Positions 54,995 to 64,000 of a DNA stretch of 64,000 nt are shown here, piece after piece (position 1 is the first letter of the stretch; every line of letters starts with the position of its first letter). The stretch lies in the NCBI GenBank assembly GCA_026315105.1, contig CM048750.1, positions 265,785,151 through 265,849,150 of the forward strand. Reading direction: 5' to 3'. Position numbers and translations under genes: made by a program. The notes beneath the pieces are model-generated. The model saw nothing but the letters and a program-made list of their open reading frames with translations, did no database searches and had not been told where the DNA came from. Origin of the DNA: Locusta migratoria (taxonomy: Eukaryota > Arthropoda > Insecta > Orthoptera > Acrididae).

Positions 54995-56315
54995 CGCAGT
55001 AGTCGCGCAGGTCATCCCTGTTTTTAAGAAGGGACGGCGAAGAGATGTGTAGAACTATAGGCCTATATCTCTAACGTCGATCAGTTGAAGAATTTTGGAA
55101 CATGAATTATTCTGGAGTATAATGACATTTCTGGAGACCAGTAATCTGCTCTGTAGGAATCAGCACGAATTTCGAAAAAGGCAATCGTGTGAAACCCAGC
55201 TCGCGCTATTCGTCCACGAGACTCAGAAGGCCACAGAGACGGCTTCTCAGGACGATGCTGCGTTTCTTGACTTCCGTAAGGCGTTTGATACAGTTTCGCA
55301 CAGACCTTTAATAAAGAAAGTAATAGCATATGGTCTATCAGACCAAATGTGTAATTGGATTGAGGAGTTCCTACATAACAGAATCTGCATGTCAGTCCCA
55401 ATGGAGAGAAGTCTTCCGAAGTATGATGTCAGGGGTGCCACAGGGAAGTGTCGTGGGTCCGTTGTTGTTCAGGATATATATAAATGACCTTACGGATAAC
55501 ATCGGAAGGTCACTGAGGCTTTTTTCGGATGATGCTGTAGTATATAGAGAGGTTGGTAACAATGGAAAATTGTACTGAAATGCAGGAGGATCTGCATCGA
55601 ATTGACGCATGGTGCAGAGAATGGCAATTGAATCGCAATGTAGACAAGTGTAACGTGCTGCGAACACATAGAAAGAAAGATCCTGTATCATTTAGCTACA
55701 CTATAGCAGGTCAGCAACTGGTAGCAGTTAATTCCAAAAATTATCTGGGAGTAGGCATTAGGAGTGATTTAAAATGGAACGATCATATAAAAGCAATCGT
55801 AGGTAAAGCAGATGCCAGACAGATTCATTGGAAGAATCCTAAGGAAATGCAGTCCGAAAACAAAGGAAGTAGCTTACAGTACACTTGTTTGCTCACTGCT
55901 TGGATACTGCTCACCAGTGTGGGATCCGTACCAGGTGGGGTTGATAGAGGAAACAGAAAAGATCCAACGGAGAGCAGCGCGCTTCGTTACAGGATCATTT
56001 GGTAATCGTGTAAGCGTTACGGAGATGATCGACAAACTCCAGTGGAAGACTGCAGGAGAGACGCTCTGTCGCTCGGTACGGGCTTTTGTCGAAGTTTCGA
56101 GGAGTCTAGCAGTATATTGCTTGCTCCTTCGTATATGTCGCGAAGAGATCATGAGGATAAAATCAGAGAGATTAGAGCCCACACAGAGGCATACGGACAA
56201 TCTTTCTTTCTGCGAACAATACGTGACAGGAATAGGAGGGAGAACCGGTATTGGTACTCAAGGTACCCTCCGCCACACACCGTCTGGTGGCTTGCGGAGT
56301 ATGGATGTAGATGTA
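54995..56315 (+). pseudogene. CR1/Jockey-group LINE, second subfamily
   Basis: RT: RRDV-stop-NYRPISLTSIS, FLETSNLLCRNQHEFRKRQS, FLDFRKAFDTVSH, SGVPQGSVVGPLLFRIYIND, and LFSDDAVVY where Ser replaces the usual Ala of the FADD box. The C-terminal domain continues with NSKNYLGVGIRSDLKWNDH, then frameshifts (55812-56351). The 3' end is GGATGTAGATGTAG at 56303. Closely related to 62040-63518 and more distantly to 30754-32727. Inactive. Confidence 0.85.
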
Positions 56316-56595
56316 GAATATTCACACCGCCAGTGTTCGCGCGCGGACTGAGAGTCCGCGTGACATAAAATAGTTTTACCAGCAAAAGTCAACACGGTAA
56401 TTGGGAATATGTAATTTACTGTGTTTGACTTGTTGCTCTTTACGTCAGTGTCTTCGACAGAGCTGTAAATTCTGTTCAGTTTTACTGAACTACGTTTCAT
56501 AATACGCCATACCTGTTGCATTTTGTGAAACAAACATAGCTCCTTTTTTTCCTAATTGTTGGGCCTGCAGCATCATATATGTCGTAAAAAGACAT

Positions 56596-58223
56596 TGTAA
56601 TAGAGTTCCAGATTGCTGCTTATGTTTTATTTAAAATTGCTACAGCTGCTTCGACAGTTTGTCATTCTCAAGCGCCTGCATGTATAAGAATTACATTAAT
56701 TATATATCAAACAATAGGAAAATATACATAAATTTGTTTGTTATAAATTTTCTTATGAAACTTAGTCTACGATGTTTGGACGTTAATTAATGTTGACATC
56801 TGGCGTAACTGTTGCTTTAACTGTCAGGTGTTATGCAGCTTATTACAATAAAACTTTAAATTAAAGAAACTTTTGTATTTTTTCGTAATTAGCAACAGCT
56901 TTGCCAAAGATGTTTACATATACAGTAAGCAACTAAGTTATGAGATACTTTTTTAACTTTAACATTGGTCAGAGAGGTTTATTTTGTTTTTTCCTCTGTT
57001 CATTTAGTATATCTTTGTTTTTCAGCCTTTTTCATCGATAAAGTCAATAAAATTAACCAGATAATTTTTATGTTTGAAATCAGTGTGTTCATTAAGTATT
57101 TCGTTCGGATAATTTTTAGTGTGAATATATATTTCAAATTCCTCCAAAATATTCATTTCTATTCCCTTTGGTATTTTATGCAAAATCGTAAGTGCGTTTT
57201 CGATGTTAAGTGCTGAATGGTTTTCGTTTCTGAGATGTAAATAGAAACTAGATTGGTTGTTTTCACTTATTCTTACGTGTTCACGATATCTTGTGAGGAA
57301 ATTAGTCCAGTCTGACCAATGTAAAAGCTGTTACAGTTGTCGCATGTGATTTTGTAAATACTGGCTCTAAGTATGGGGAATTACTAATGGATGTAAAGTG
57401 CAATTTTATTCTTAGATTGTTGTTAGTGCGAAAAGCAAATTTAATCCTGGTGTTTTTGGAAAGTTCGTTAATTTTGTTGGATACTTTACCGAAGTATGTG
57501 GCGGGTATGTATTTAAATTTGCTATGTATTCTGTCTTCTCTAGCTAGGTGGATGTCTTTGTGTGTGTGGTCTTCATTCGGTGTAATTTGTTTCTTATACA
57601 ACTGAGTGACAATTTCTGGATTAAAGTTGTTTCTGAATGCTATGTACTGAAGAATTGAAAGTTCTTTATCTATTACTGCTTTCTGAAGAGGTAACTTGAT
57701 CATCCTATTAATCATTGAGTTAAAAAATGCTAGTTTATGTGACATGGGATGACATGAGTTAGCATTTATGATGCAATCTGTGGTGGTATTATTTATTTCT
57801 TATTCAATCGTGAATTTTATATTAGTACACTACAGCATCATATTACACCGAATGAAGACCACACACACAAAGACATCCACCTGACATGATTACTGTATAT
57901 GTAAACATCTTTGGCAAAGCTGTTGCTAATTACGAAAAAATACAAAAGTTTCTTTAAATTAAAGTTTTATTGTAAAAAGCTGCATAACATCTGACAGTTA
58001 AAGCAACAGTTACGCCAGATGTCAACATTAATTAACGTCCAAACATCGTAGACGTAAGTTTCTTAAGAAAATTTATAACAAACAAATTTATGTATATTTT
58101 CCTATTGTTTGATATATAATTAATGTAATTCTTATACACGCAGGCGCTTGAGAATGACAAACTGTCGAAACAGCTGTAGCAATTTTAAATAAAACATAAG
58201 CAGCAATCTGGAACTCTATTACA
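56596..58223 (-). mobile_element. Penelope-like element 2, head-to-head partial dimer
   Basis: Arms 56596-56928 and 57890-58223 are inverted copies, about 98% identical (roughly 7 differences in 333 bp). Between them a minus-strand copy encodes the end of the RT and the GIY-YIG endonuclease. On the plus strand next to the right arm, 57843-57882 repeats a coding segment of that copy (complement of 57548-57587). So the right arm belongs to a second copy facing the opposite way, with an internal deletion joining coding sequence to 3' UTR. Same architecture as 8585-11110. Confidence 0.8.
56990..57810 (-). pseudogene. Penelope-like RT C-terminus plus GIY-YIG endonuclease
   Basis: The minus strand starts NNTTTDCIINANSCHPMSHK then LAFFNSMINRMIKLPLQ, matching the conserved S-x-HP-x-x-HK region late in PLE RTs. 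It continues to IRIKLHFTSISNSPYLEP. One frameshift leads into SIYKITCDNCNSFYIGQTG, the GIY-YIG core with its preceding CxxC, then SALNIENALTILHKIPKGIE and MNILEEFEIYIHTKNYPN, ending DFKHKNYLVNFIDFIDEKG before a stop. Only a few frameshifts separate it from an intact 3' half. The 5' half of the RT is absent. Confidence 0.8.
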
Positions 58224-58689
58224 AACATAGCTCATTTCAGTCATAAACAGGATGAAAAGCACACACTGGTTACTGCAGTTTTAGTGTTTGTACACTAGAG
58301 TCACAATCTTCCATTTTTAATCCCTCAACAAACGACACTTTCATCCTCCAAATAGAGATAATAATTTGCTTCATTTGCAACAACATTCATAGTATGAATA
58401 ACGCCCTCTCTCTACGTTAGGCAGCAGTAACCACCTGCCTGCTTACTTCAGGCTGTGGGTGAAAAACTGCAAAGAAGTATCTTGCATGTGGCGGAATTTC
58501 TCTGCAGAGTTTATAATATACCGTGTGATCATAAGGTCAGTATAAATTTGAAAACTTAATCACGGAATAATGTAGATAGAGAGGTAAAAATTGACACACA
58601 TGCTTGGAATGACATGGGGTTTTGTTAGAACAAAAAAAAAGTATTCATAGAAGTTTCGGGTATGCAGCCGGTCGTCGGCTAAACCATCA

Positions 58690-58730
58690 CACGATATTTC
58701 GGCCAGACACCTGCTAGCCATCTTCAGGTG
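58690..58730 (-). ncRNA. Hammerhead-ribozyme-like motif, best preserved
   Basis: Minus strand: CAC (58730-58728), CTGAAGA (58727-58721), one unpaired T, helix II GGCTAG/CTGGCC (58719-58714 with 58706-58701, one G-T pair), GAAA (58700-58697), TATC, then GTG (58692-58690) that can pair with CAC as helix I. Predicted cleavage is after the C at 58693 (AUC triplet). Helix III would be a single A-U pair, and the unpaired T at the base of helix II is non-standard, so self-cleavage is a prediction only. Confidence 0.5.
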
Positions 58731-58993
58731 AGTCGATGAAGACTGAAGAGTGCGTGTCGCGGAAAATTTGATGAATCGGGATAGTGGCTACAATCTTGAC
58801 AAAGCATGGAATCCCGTCATTACTAAAATTTGCTCAGATCGAAGACGACGGAGAGCGCCGATGTCGGCTGTGAGCGGCAGTGGCAGTGCAGAGGACAGCT
58901 GGACTCCGCGGCTCCACCAGCGAGGGCGCTGTCGTCCGGCAGTGTGGCCTGTCTGTTTATGTTTTGACGCATGCGCTGTAACCGCCAAGTTTT

Positions 58994-59003
58994 CTATATA
59001 TAG
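58994..59003 (+). promoter_or_regulatory. TATA box in the foldback element
   Basis: TATATATAG upstream of the right arm by about 20-25 bases. It would place an RNA start close to the arm boundary, so the transcript would begin just before the hammerhead-like segment. Confidence 0.35.
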
Positions 59004-59041
59004 TGGAACGCTGGACGCTCTCTTCAGTCTTCATCGACTCA

Positions 59042-59073
59042 CTTGAAGATGGCTAGCAGGTGTCTAGCCGAAA
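59042..59073 (+). ncRNA. Hammerhead-like motif, right arm, core mutated
   Basis: CTTGAAGA where the core should be CTGAAGA, then a perfect 6-bp helix II GGCTAG/CTAGCC (59051-59056, 59064-59069) and GAAA (59070-59073). The C-to-T change at the first core position probably kills activity. Confidence 0.45.
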
Positions 59074-59697
59074 TATCGTGTGATGGTTTAGACGACGACC
59101 GGCTGCATACCCGAAACTTCTATGAATATTCGATCCACCGGGAGAATTTTAAAGTTCACAAATAAGTATTGCTAGACGCGTGAAAGATCTCTTGCGCACG
59201 TCGTTTGGTGATGATAGTGTGCTCAGCCGCCACTTTCGTCATGCTTGGCCTCCCAGGTCCACAGACCTCAGTCCGTGCGATTATTGGCTTTGGGGTTACC
59301 CGAAGTAGCAAGTGTATCGTGATCGACCGACATCTCTATGAATGCTGAAAGACAACCTCCGATGCCTCACCATAACTCCGGACATGCTTTACGGTGCTGT
59401 TCACAACATTACTCCTCGACTACAGCTATTGTTGAGGAATGATGGTGAACGTATTGAGCATTTCCTGTAAATAACACCATCTTTGCTTTGTCTTAATTTG
59501 TTATGCTAATTATTGCTTTTCTGATCAGATGAAGCGCCATCTGTCGGACATTTCTTGTACCTTTTTTCCCTAATAAAACCCCATGTCATTCCAAGCATCT
59601 GAGTCAATTTTTACCTCTCTATCTACATTATTCCGTGATTTATTGAATTTTCAAATTTATACTGACTTTTTGATCACCCGGTAAATCTATTTCGCAG

Positions 59698-59866
59698 AGC
59701 CGCGGCGGTGCGGCCGAGCGCATTGAGGTGATGCGCGAGGCCGTTCCCCGTCGGGGGTTCGAATCCCCCCTCGGGCATGGATGTTTGTGCTGGCTTTAGT
59801 ATAAGATAGTAATAAATAGTTTGTATGTTTAGGGACTGATGACCCCGCAGTTAAGCTTCACACACA
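59698..59866 (+). mobile_element. SINE, family A variant
   Basis: Head GGCGGTGCGGCCGAGCGCAT and B box GGTTCGAATCCCCC, body with GGGACTGATGACCCCGCAG. Target duplication TATTTCGCAG at 59688-59697 and 59867-59876 (10 of 10). Confidence 0.9.
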
Positions 59867-59924
59867 TATTTCGCAGGAAAAAAGAGGGAAAAAATAAACG
59901 CAAATAAATCAAATATATAAGATG

Positions 59925-60026
59925 TTCAGAAATGTTCAAATGTTTGTAAATCTATCGGACCGAACTGCGTGGTTATCAGCCCGTAGCCTACAAACTACTT
60001 TAACTAAGGTAAACTAACTTAAGGAC

Positions 60027-60070
<44 letters not shown>

Positions 60071-60124
60071 CTCCAGGGAGGACTCGAACCTCCGACGGCG
60101 AGAAACCGCGCGCTCCACAGCGAG
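59925..60124 (-). mobile_element. SINE, family B, head truncated
   Basis: Body, (AC)20 run at 60028-60067 and B box present; the A-box half of the head is missing. Imperfect duplication ATATATAAGATG / TATATATGATG flanks it. Confidence 0.85.
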
Positions 60125-60136
60125 GTATATATGATG

Positions 60137-60780
60137 AACCTAAAAAGACTATGTAACTAATGGAAAACAACTCTGCAATGACAAGAGACACCTTGAGAAT
60201 GAACTATAACATGGAACTCATGGTTTACCAACAATGCTAAATATAATGGACGCTGTTATGCACCACTAGTCCATGTGCCATATGTCATAACTGATATAAT
60301 GGAACCTAAATTTTACATGTTCTTAAAATATATTTATTTATGAATCTTTCTCAACTTTTTGTACCAAAGAAGGGTTAGTGTACTTTCACTTAGTAGTGAA
60401 ATCTCACTGTACATAACTACTAAACAGCACTAATTGCGCTCACATCAGAAATATAAAGTAACAGCGCTTGGTCTTGTGATGCATAACGCTGTCCATATGT
60501 AACGCTGATAGTCCGCACTTGTTGAACTCTGCACCAGCGTTGTCCTAATCCACGTGAGACAAAGAAGTGAGACAGGAAGGTACTTAATTGATACTATTTT
60601 TAGGTGCACAGACACACAAATTTTGTGCGGACTGTCCGTCCGCGTGCGACTACTGCAGTGTTAAGATCAACAGTGGACACCAGGTTCATCTACAAATGTT
60701 CTATATGAGAACATAACTAGAGTATACCATATCAGAACATAACTGGAGTATACCGTATCGCATAGGGATTAGGAAAACTA
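60137..60780. other. No recognised gene; short tandem duplication
   Basis: AGAACATAACT-GAGTATACC occurs twice about 30 bp apart at 60707-60765. Otherwise nothing. Confidence 0.45.
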
Positions 60781-60787
60781 CTTGGCA

Positions 60788-61013
60788 TTTCCAGAATGGA
60801 GATTTCAGTCTGCGGTTGACGTGAAACTTTTCTGGTGGATTAAAACTGTGTGCACGAAAGCGCTCTACCGATGGAGCAATACAGGCACGCTTCACGGTCC
60901 GTTCTCACAACTTTACTTCCGCCAGTTCCTCGCCTCCTACTTTCCAAACTCCACAGAATTCTCCTGTGAACCTTGCAGGTCTCCAATGCAGAGTGAAAAT
61001 TTCATTCTGGAAA
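60788..61013. mobile_element. Inverted-repeat element with tRNA-like interior (TTTCCAGAATG type)
   Basis: TTTCCAGAATGGAGATTTCA at the left is mirrored by GCAGAGTGAAAATTTCATTC + TGGAAA at the right (arms of about 26 bp with several mismatches). Inside, GCGCTCTACCGATGGAGC is the D-arm region of a tRNA-like sequence on the minus strand; the B-box half is deleted here. I recognise the family from locust DNA. Confidence 0.65.
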
Positions 61014-61186
61014 CATCTCTTAGGCTGTGGCTTAGCCATGTCACCACCATATGCGCCGTGACTCAACGCGCACGGTCAGAGGACTTAATGTCGTCTGTAA
61101 TAATAATAAAAAAAAGCTGAGCCAATAAGACATCGAACAACAACGAACAAACACAACCAGCGACCGCAAGGAACAGAACTACTCAT

Positions 61187-61201
61187 GGGGGGGGGGGGGG
61201 G
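61187..61201. repeat. Poly(G) run
   Basis: Fifteen consecutive G next to the inverted repeat partner at 61217. Confidence 0.9.
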
Positions 61202-61216
61202 AGGGTAAAAATGCCC

Positions 61217-61671
61217 ACGTCGTATATTGGGGGCGATTTATTCCCGACATGAATTATAATATTGTTCATTAGTTACTACTGCATTATAAAACCTAGAAAA
61301 CAACGAAACACAGTAGGAATCAAATTGAATTTTAAGATGAGAAAGCAACTAAAGAAATAAGGAAAAAATGGCAGCTTTTAGTGTGGAATATTAAGTAGGT
61401 GATATCCATTTCCGGCATTCATTAAATCAAGGAAAATCTCCATAAAAACTCAATGATTTGGTCTAATGTTATTTACTGTTGCAACGAGTCTGTGTCCTAG
61501 TTAAAAATATGAATGCCTAGTGGCTGTTAGTGTGGCGAAGAGAGAGAGTCCGAGACGTGTATCAGTGTACACCCTGTCGTTCAAATAGTAATTCCAGATT
61601 TAATATTTATATCCTAAGACTCGTTTACAGCAGAAGGAATGGAAAGAAACACAATCGTTGGAACACCGTTC
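61217..61671. repeat. Right partner of the 456-bp inverted repeat pair
   Basis: Inverted copy of 53271-53726. Both ends are abrupt. No coding sequence. Confidence 0.8.
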
Positions 61672-61834
61672 GCTTGCCCATCTTGACGAAAGGAAGAGAA
61701 CACGAGAGAGCGAGCATACCGTGCCATCCAACAAGCACCAACTGAATACTTTTGTGGCGCTAATAACGGCCACTGGATTCACTCCACACAACATGTCACA
61801 GCTACGATGCAAAACTGCTCTACTGAAAGGATAT

Positions 61835-61945
61835 TATTTTGCATACGAGATCACAGCGTTACTACTAAAGGTAAAGGTCTCAGGTTCAAATCCCGTCTCC
61901 GGCACACAGTTTTAATCCGTCAGGACAGTTTTTAACTTTCCATTC
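61835..61945 (+). repeat. tRNA-like fragment of the TTTCCAGAATG family
   Basis: TAAAGGTCTCAGGTTCAAATCCC (B box GGTTCAAATCC) then GGCACACAGTTTTAATCCGTC, matching the body segment of the 60788 family (GATTAAAACTGTGTGC) in the other orientation. Partial copy. Confidence 0.5.
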
Positions 61946-62039
61946 ATCTTCCTTGTTGTGAGCTGAAACAGAGAATGTAGAGCTTTTATATGCTGCAAAA
62001 AGCAACCACTGTATGAAATATCTTCTCTAGATTGCCGCA

Positions 62040-63518
62040 CAGATTACAAATTGGCAGGGGGATAGAAAAACAATTAAAATCGCTCAAAAGAGTAAAGGCC
62101 GCAGGATCAGATGGGATACCAGTTCCTTTTTACATAGAGTACGCGAAGGAACTTGCCCCCCTACTTGCAGTGGTGTATCGTAGGTATCTAGAAGAGCGTA
62201 GCGTTCCGAAAGATTGGAAAATGCCGCAGGTCATCCCCGTTTATAAGAAGGGACGTCGAACAGATGAGCAGAACTATAGGCCTATATCGCTAACGTCGGT
62301 CAGTTGTAGAATTTAGGAACGTATATTATGTTCGAGTATAATGACATTTCTGGAGACCAGTAATCTGCCCTGTAGGAATCAGCATGGGTTTCGAAAAAGG
62401 CGATCGTGTGAAAACCAGCTCGCGCTATTCGTCCACGAGACTCAGAGGGCCATAGACACGAGTTCTCAGTTAGATGCTGTGTTTCTTGACTTCCGCAAGG
62501 CGTTTGATACAGTTCCCCACAGACGTTTAATGAACAAAGTAAGAGCATATGGTCTATCAGACAAATTGTTTGATTGGATTGAGGAGTTACTAGATAACAC
62601 AATTCAGCATGTCATTATAAATGGAGAGAAGTCTTCCGAAGTAAGAGTGATGTCAAGTGTGCCACAGGGGAGTGTCGTGGGTCCGTTGCTTGCGGACAAC
62701 ATCGGAAGTTCACTGAGGGTTTTTGCGGATGATGCAGTAATATATAGAGAGGTTGTAACAATGGAAAATTGTATTGAAATGCAGGAGGATCTGCATCGAA
62801 TTGATGCATGGTGCAGGGAATGGCAATTGAATCTCAATGTAGACAAGTGTAATGTGCTACGAATACATAGAAAGATTCTGTATCATTTAGCTACACTATA
62901 GTATGTCAGCAACTGGATGCAGTTAATTCCATAAATTATCTGGGAGTGGGTATTAAGAGTGATTTAAAATGGAACGACCATATAAAATCAATCGTCGGTA
63001 AAGCAGATGCCCGATTTAGATTCATTGGAAGAATCCTAGGGAAATGCAGTCCGAAAACAAAGAAAGTGGGTTACAGTACACTTGTTCGCCCACAGCTAGA
63101 GTACTGCTCACCAGTGTGGGATCCGTACCAGGTGGGGTTGATAGAGGTAGTAGCAAAGATCCAACGGAGAGCAGCGCGCTTCGTTACAGGATCATTTGGT
63201 AATCGAGAAAGCGTTACGGAGATCATCGATAAACTCCAGTGGAAGACTCTGCAGGAGAGACGTTCTATCGCTCGAAGTTTCGAGACACTACCTTTACCGA
63301 GGAGTCTAGCAGTATATTGCTCCCTCCTACGTATATCTCGCGAAGAGTTCATGAACACAAAATCGGAGATATTAGAGTCCACACACAGGCATACAGACAA
63401 TCTTTCTTTTCGCGTACAATACGTGACTGGACTAGGAGGGATAACCTATAGTGGTACTCAAGGTACCCTCCGTCACACACCATCGGGTGGCTTGCGGAGT
63501 ATGAATGTAGATGTAGAT
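62040..63518 (+). pseudogene. CR1/Jockey-group LINE, second subfamily, better copy
   Basis: RT in one frame with few stops: KAAGSDGIPVPFYIEYAKEL, PVYKKGRRTDEQNYRPISLT, HGFRKRRSCENQLALFVHE, VFLDFRKAFDTVPH, SSVPQGSVVGPLL, then a deletion of the FxIYIND segment, and VFADDAVIY (FADD at 62722-62733). After a frameshift at 62880 the C-terminal domain is open (62946-63542) with IKSDLKWNDHIKSIVGKADA and ESVTEIIDKLQWKTLQERR. The 3' end is GAATGTAGATGTAGAT. It is 5'-truncated and lacks the endonuclease. Confidence 0.88.
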
Positions 63519-63542
63519 CTAAGTAATAGCAGGGATAATTGA

Positions 63543-63957
63543 CATGTCGTTTCCTGTACGTGGCTCTGTGCTTCTAAGAGATACAATACATGCTGTCGGA
63601 TAACTGTCTCAACCTGCACTGCTCTAAATTATATCATATTATTAAAAAATAATTGGGTGACCATCAGTACACTGAATAATAAATGTTCATGTTGAACGTA
63701 AGTGTCCAATGACAATGTTACCAGCTAAATGCTATGCACGCGGTCGACTTGTTTGACATTGCAATGCAATTACGTACACACTTAAAGGTGATCACCAATT
63801 TACAAACAATGCTTTTGGTAACCACCCAAAGAACGTAACATTAGGTTTATCTTACAAAAACACAACTTTGTCCTTTATGTCAACATGTGTTCAAAATGTT
63901 GACTCTAAACAGAAAAGTACATTTGCAATCGCTGTTCAAAAGAAAGATGAACAGATT
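63543..63957. other. No recognised feature
   Basis: AT-rich sequence, no supported gene or repeat. Confidence 0.45.
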
Positions 63958-64000
63958 TACACTCCTGGCCATTAAAATTGCTACATCACGAAGATGACGT
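63958..64000 (+). mobile_element. Left end of a third Tc1-like copy, cut by the window edge
   Basis: TACACTCCTGGCCATTAAAA then TTGCTACATCACGAAGATG is identical in pattern to the left end at 30174. The element continues beyond the window. Confidence 0.9.

Larger units (their letters stand above)
58646..59163. mobile_element. Foldback element with hammerhead-like arms (PLE-related)
   Basis: Arms 58643-58750 and 59020-59127 are inverted copies with about 5 differences. The block is absent from sister copies of its host element and is flanked by AAGTATT (58639-58645, 59164-59170). Each arm holds CTGAAGA (or CTTGAAGA), a 6-bp hairpin and GAAATATC, the pattern found in PLE terminal regions. The 270-bp centre is GC-rich with a TATA box near its right side and no RT or endonuclease. 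I infer a non-autonomous relative of the PLEs in this window. Confidence 0.6.
58521..59681 (+). mobile_element. Non-autonomous Tc1/mariner-like element, copy 3
   Basis: Ends CCGTGTGATCATAAGGTCAG and TGACTTTTTGATCACCCG with TA outside. The right half has the best coding trace of the family: HLAWPPRSTDLSPCDYWLWG then VYRDRPTSL and LTITPDMLYGAVHNITPRLQ, the region around the third catalytic Asp of a Tc1/mariner-type transposase. A foldback element (58646-59163) is inserted in it. Confidence 0.85.

Noticed and set aside
58133..58197. Hammerhead motif in PLE 2 arms (CTTGAGAATGAC ... GTCGAAAC)
   Set aside because: The core deviates at several conserved positions in both near-identical arms, so I do not call it a ribozyme, only a possible remnant.

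Overview
The window looks like non-genic DNA from a large, repeat-dense insect genome. The nearest match I recognise from memory is an orthopteran of the grasshopper/locust type (Schistocerca-like). The reasons are the abundant tRNA-derived SINEs with Leu/Ser-like heads, a Tc1-like element present three times, several CR1/Jockey-type LINE copies with a (GATGTA)n 3' end, and Penelope-like elements. I found no credible host protein-coding gene. Every coding-like stretch I could identify is a decayed transposase, reverse transcriptase or endonuclease.

Layout. 0-5 kb: tRNA-like elements flanked by inverted repeats, two SINEs, a Tc1-like transposase remnant and a 5'-truncated LINE on the minus strand. 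5-6.5 kb: a nearly full-length Tc1 copy split by a SINE. 7.4-8.1 kb: a possible piggyBac-type end. 8.6-11.1 kb: a Penelope-like element (PLE) arranged head to head, with hammerhead-ribozyme-like motifs in both arms. It has been invaded by a TA-flanked pogo-like element and two SINEs. 12.3-13.8 kb: a DD34D mariner split by a SINE. 15.5-20.9 kb: a long L1/Tx1-type LINE (ORF1 plus ORF2) with an LTR-like insertion flanked by 5-bp repeats. 22-24 kb: several small inverted-repeat elements. 26.4-27.2 kb: a non-autonomous mariner-like element, also present at 42.3 and 58.5 kb. 30.2-33.5 kb: a second Tc1 copy with a CR1-type LINE inserted in its transposase. 34-38 kb: SINEs and fragments. 39.0-41.4 kb: a probable PIF/Harbinger relic with a MADF-like reading frame. 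42-50 kb: minus-strand LINE fragments, one interrupted by a roughly 970-bp hAT-like element full of GAACTA repeats. 51-56 kb: two CR1-type LINE copies. 56.6-58.2 kb: a second PLE, head to head, with nearly identical arms. 58.6-59.2 kb: a small foldback element with a hammerhead-like motif and a TATA box. 62-63.5 kb: another CR1-type LINE. The window ends inside a third Tc1 copy.

The elements do not form a pathway. They form layers of insertions, and many still show target-site duplications that give relative ages. The most interesting layer is the three PLE-related inverted structures with hammerhead-like motifs. Next come the GAACTA-rich hAT-like element, the tRNA-like units enclosed in inverted repeats, and the PHD-finger relic inside a TA-flanked element. 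Family names come from recall of protein motifs and repeat sequences, not from any search.
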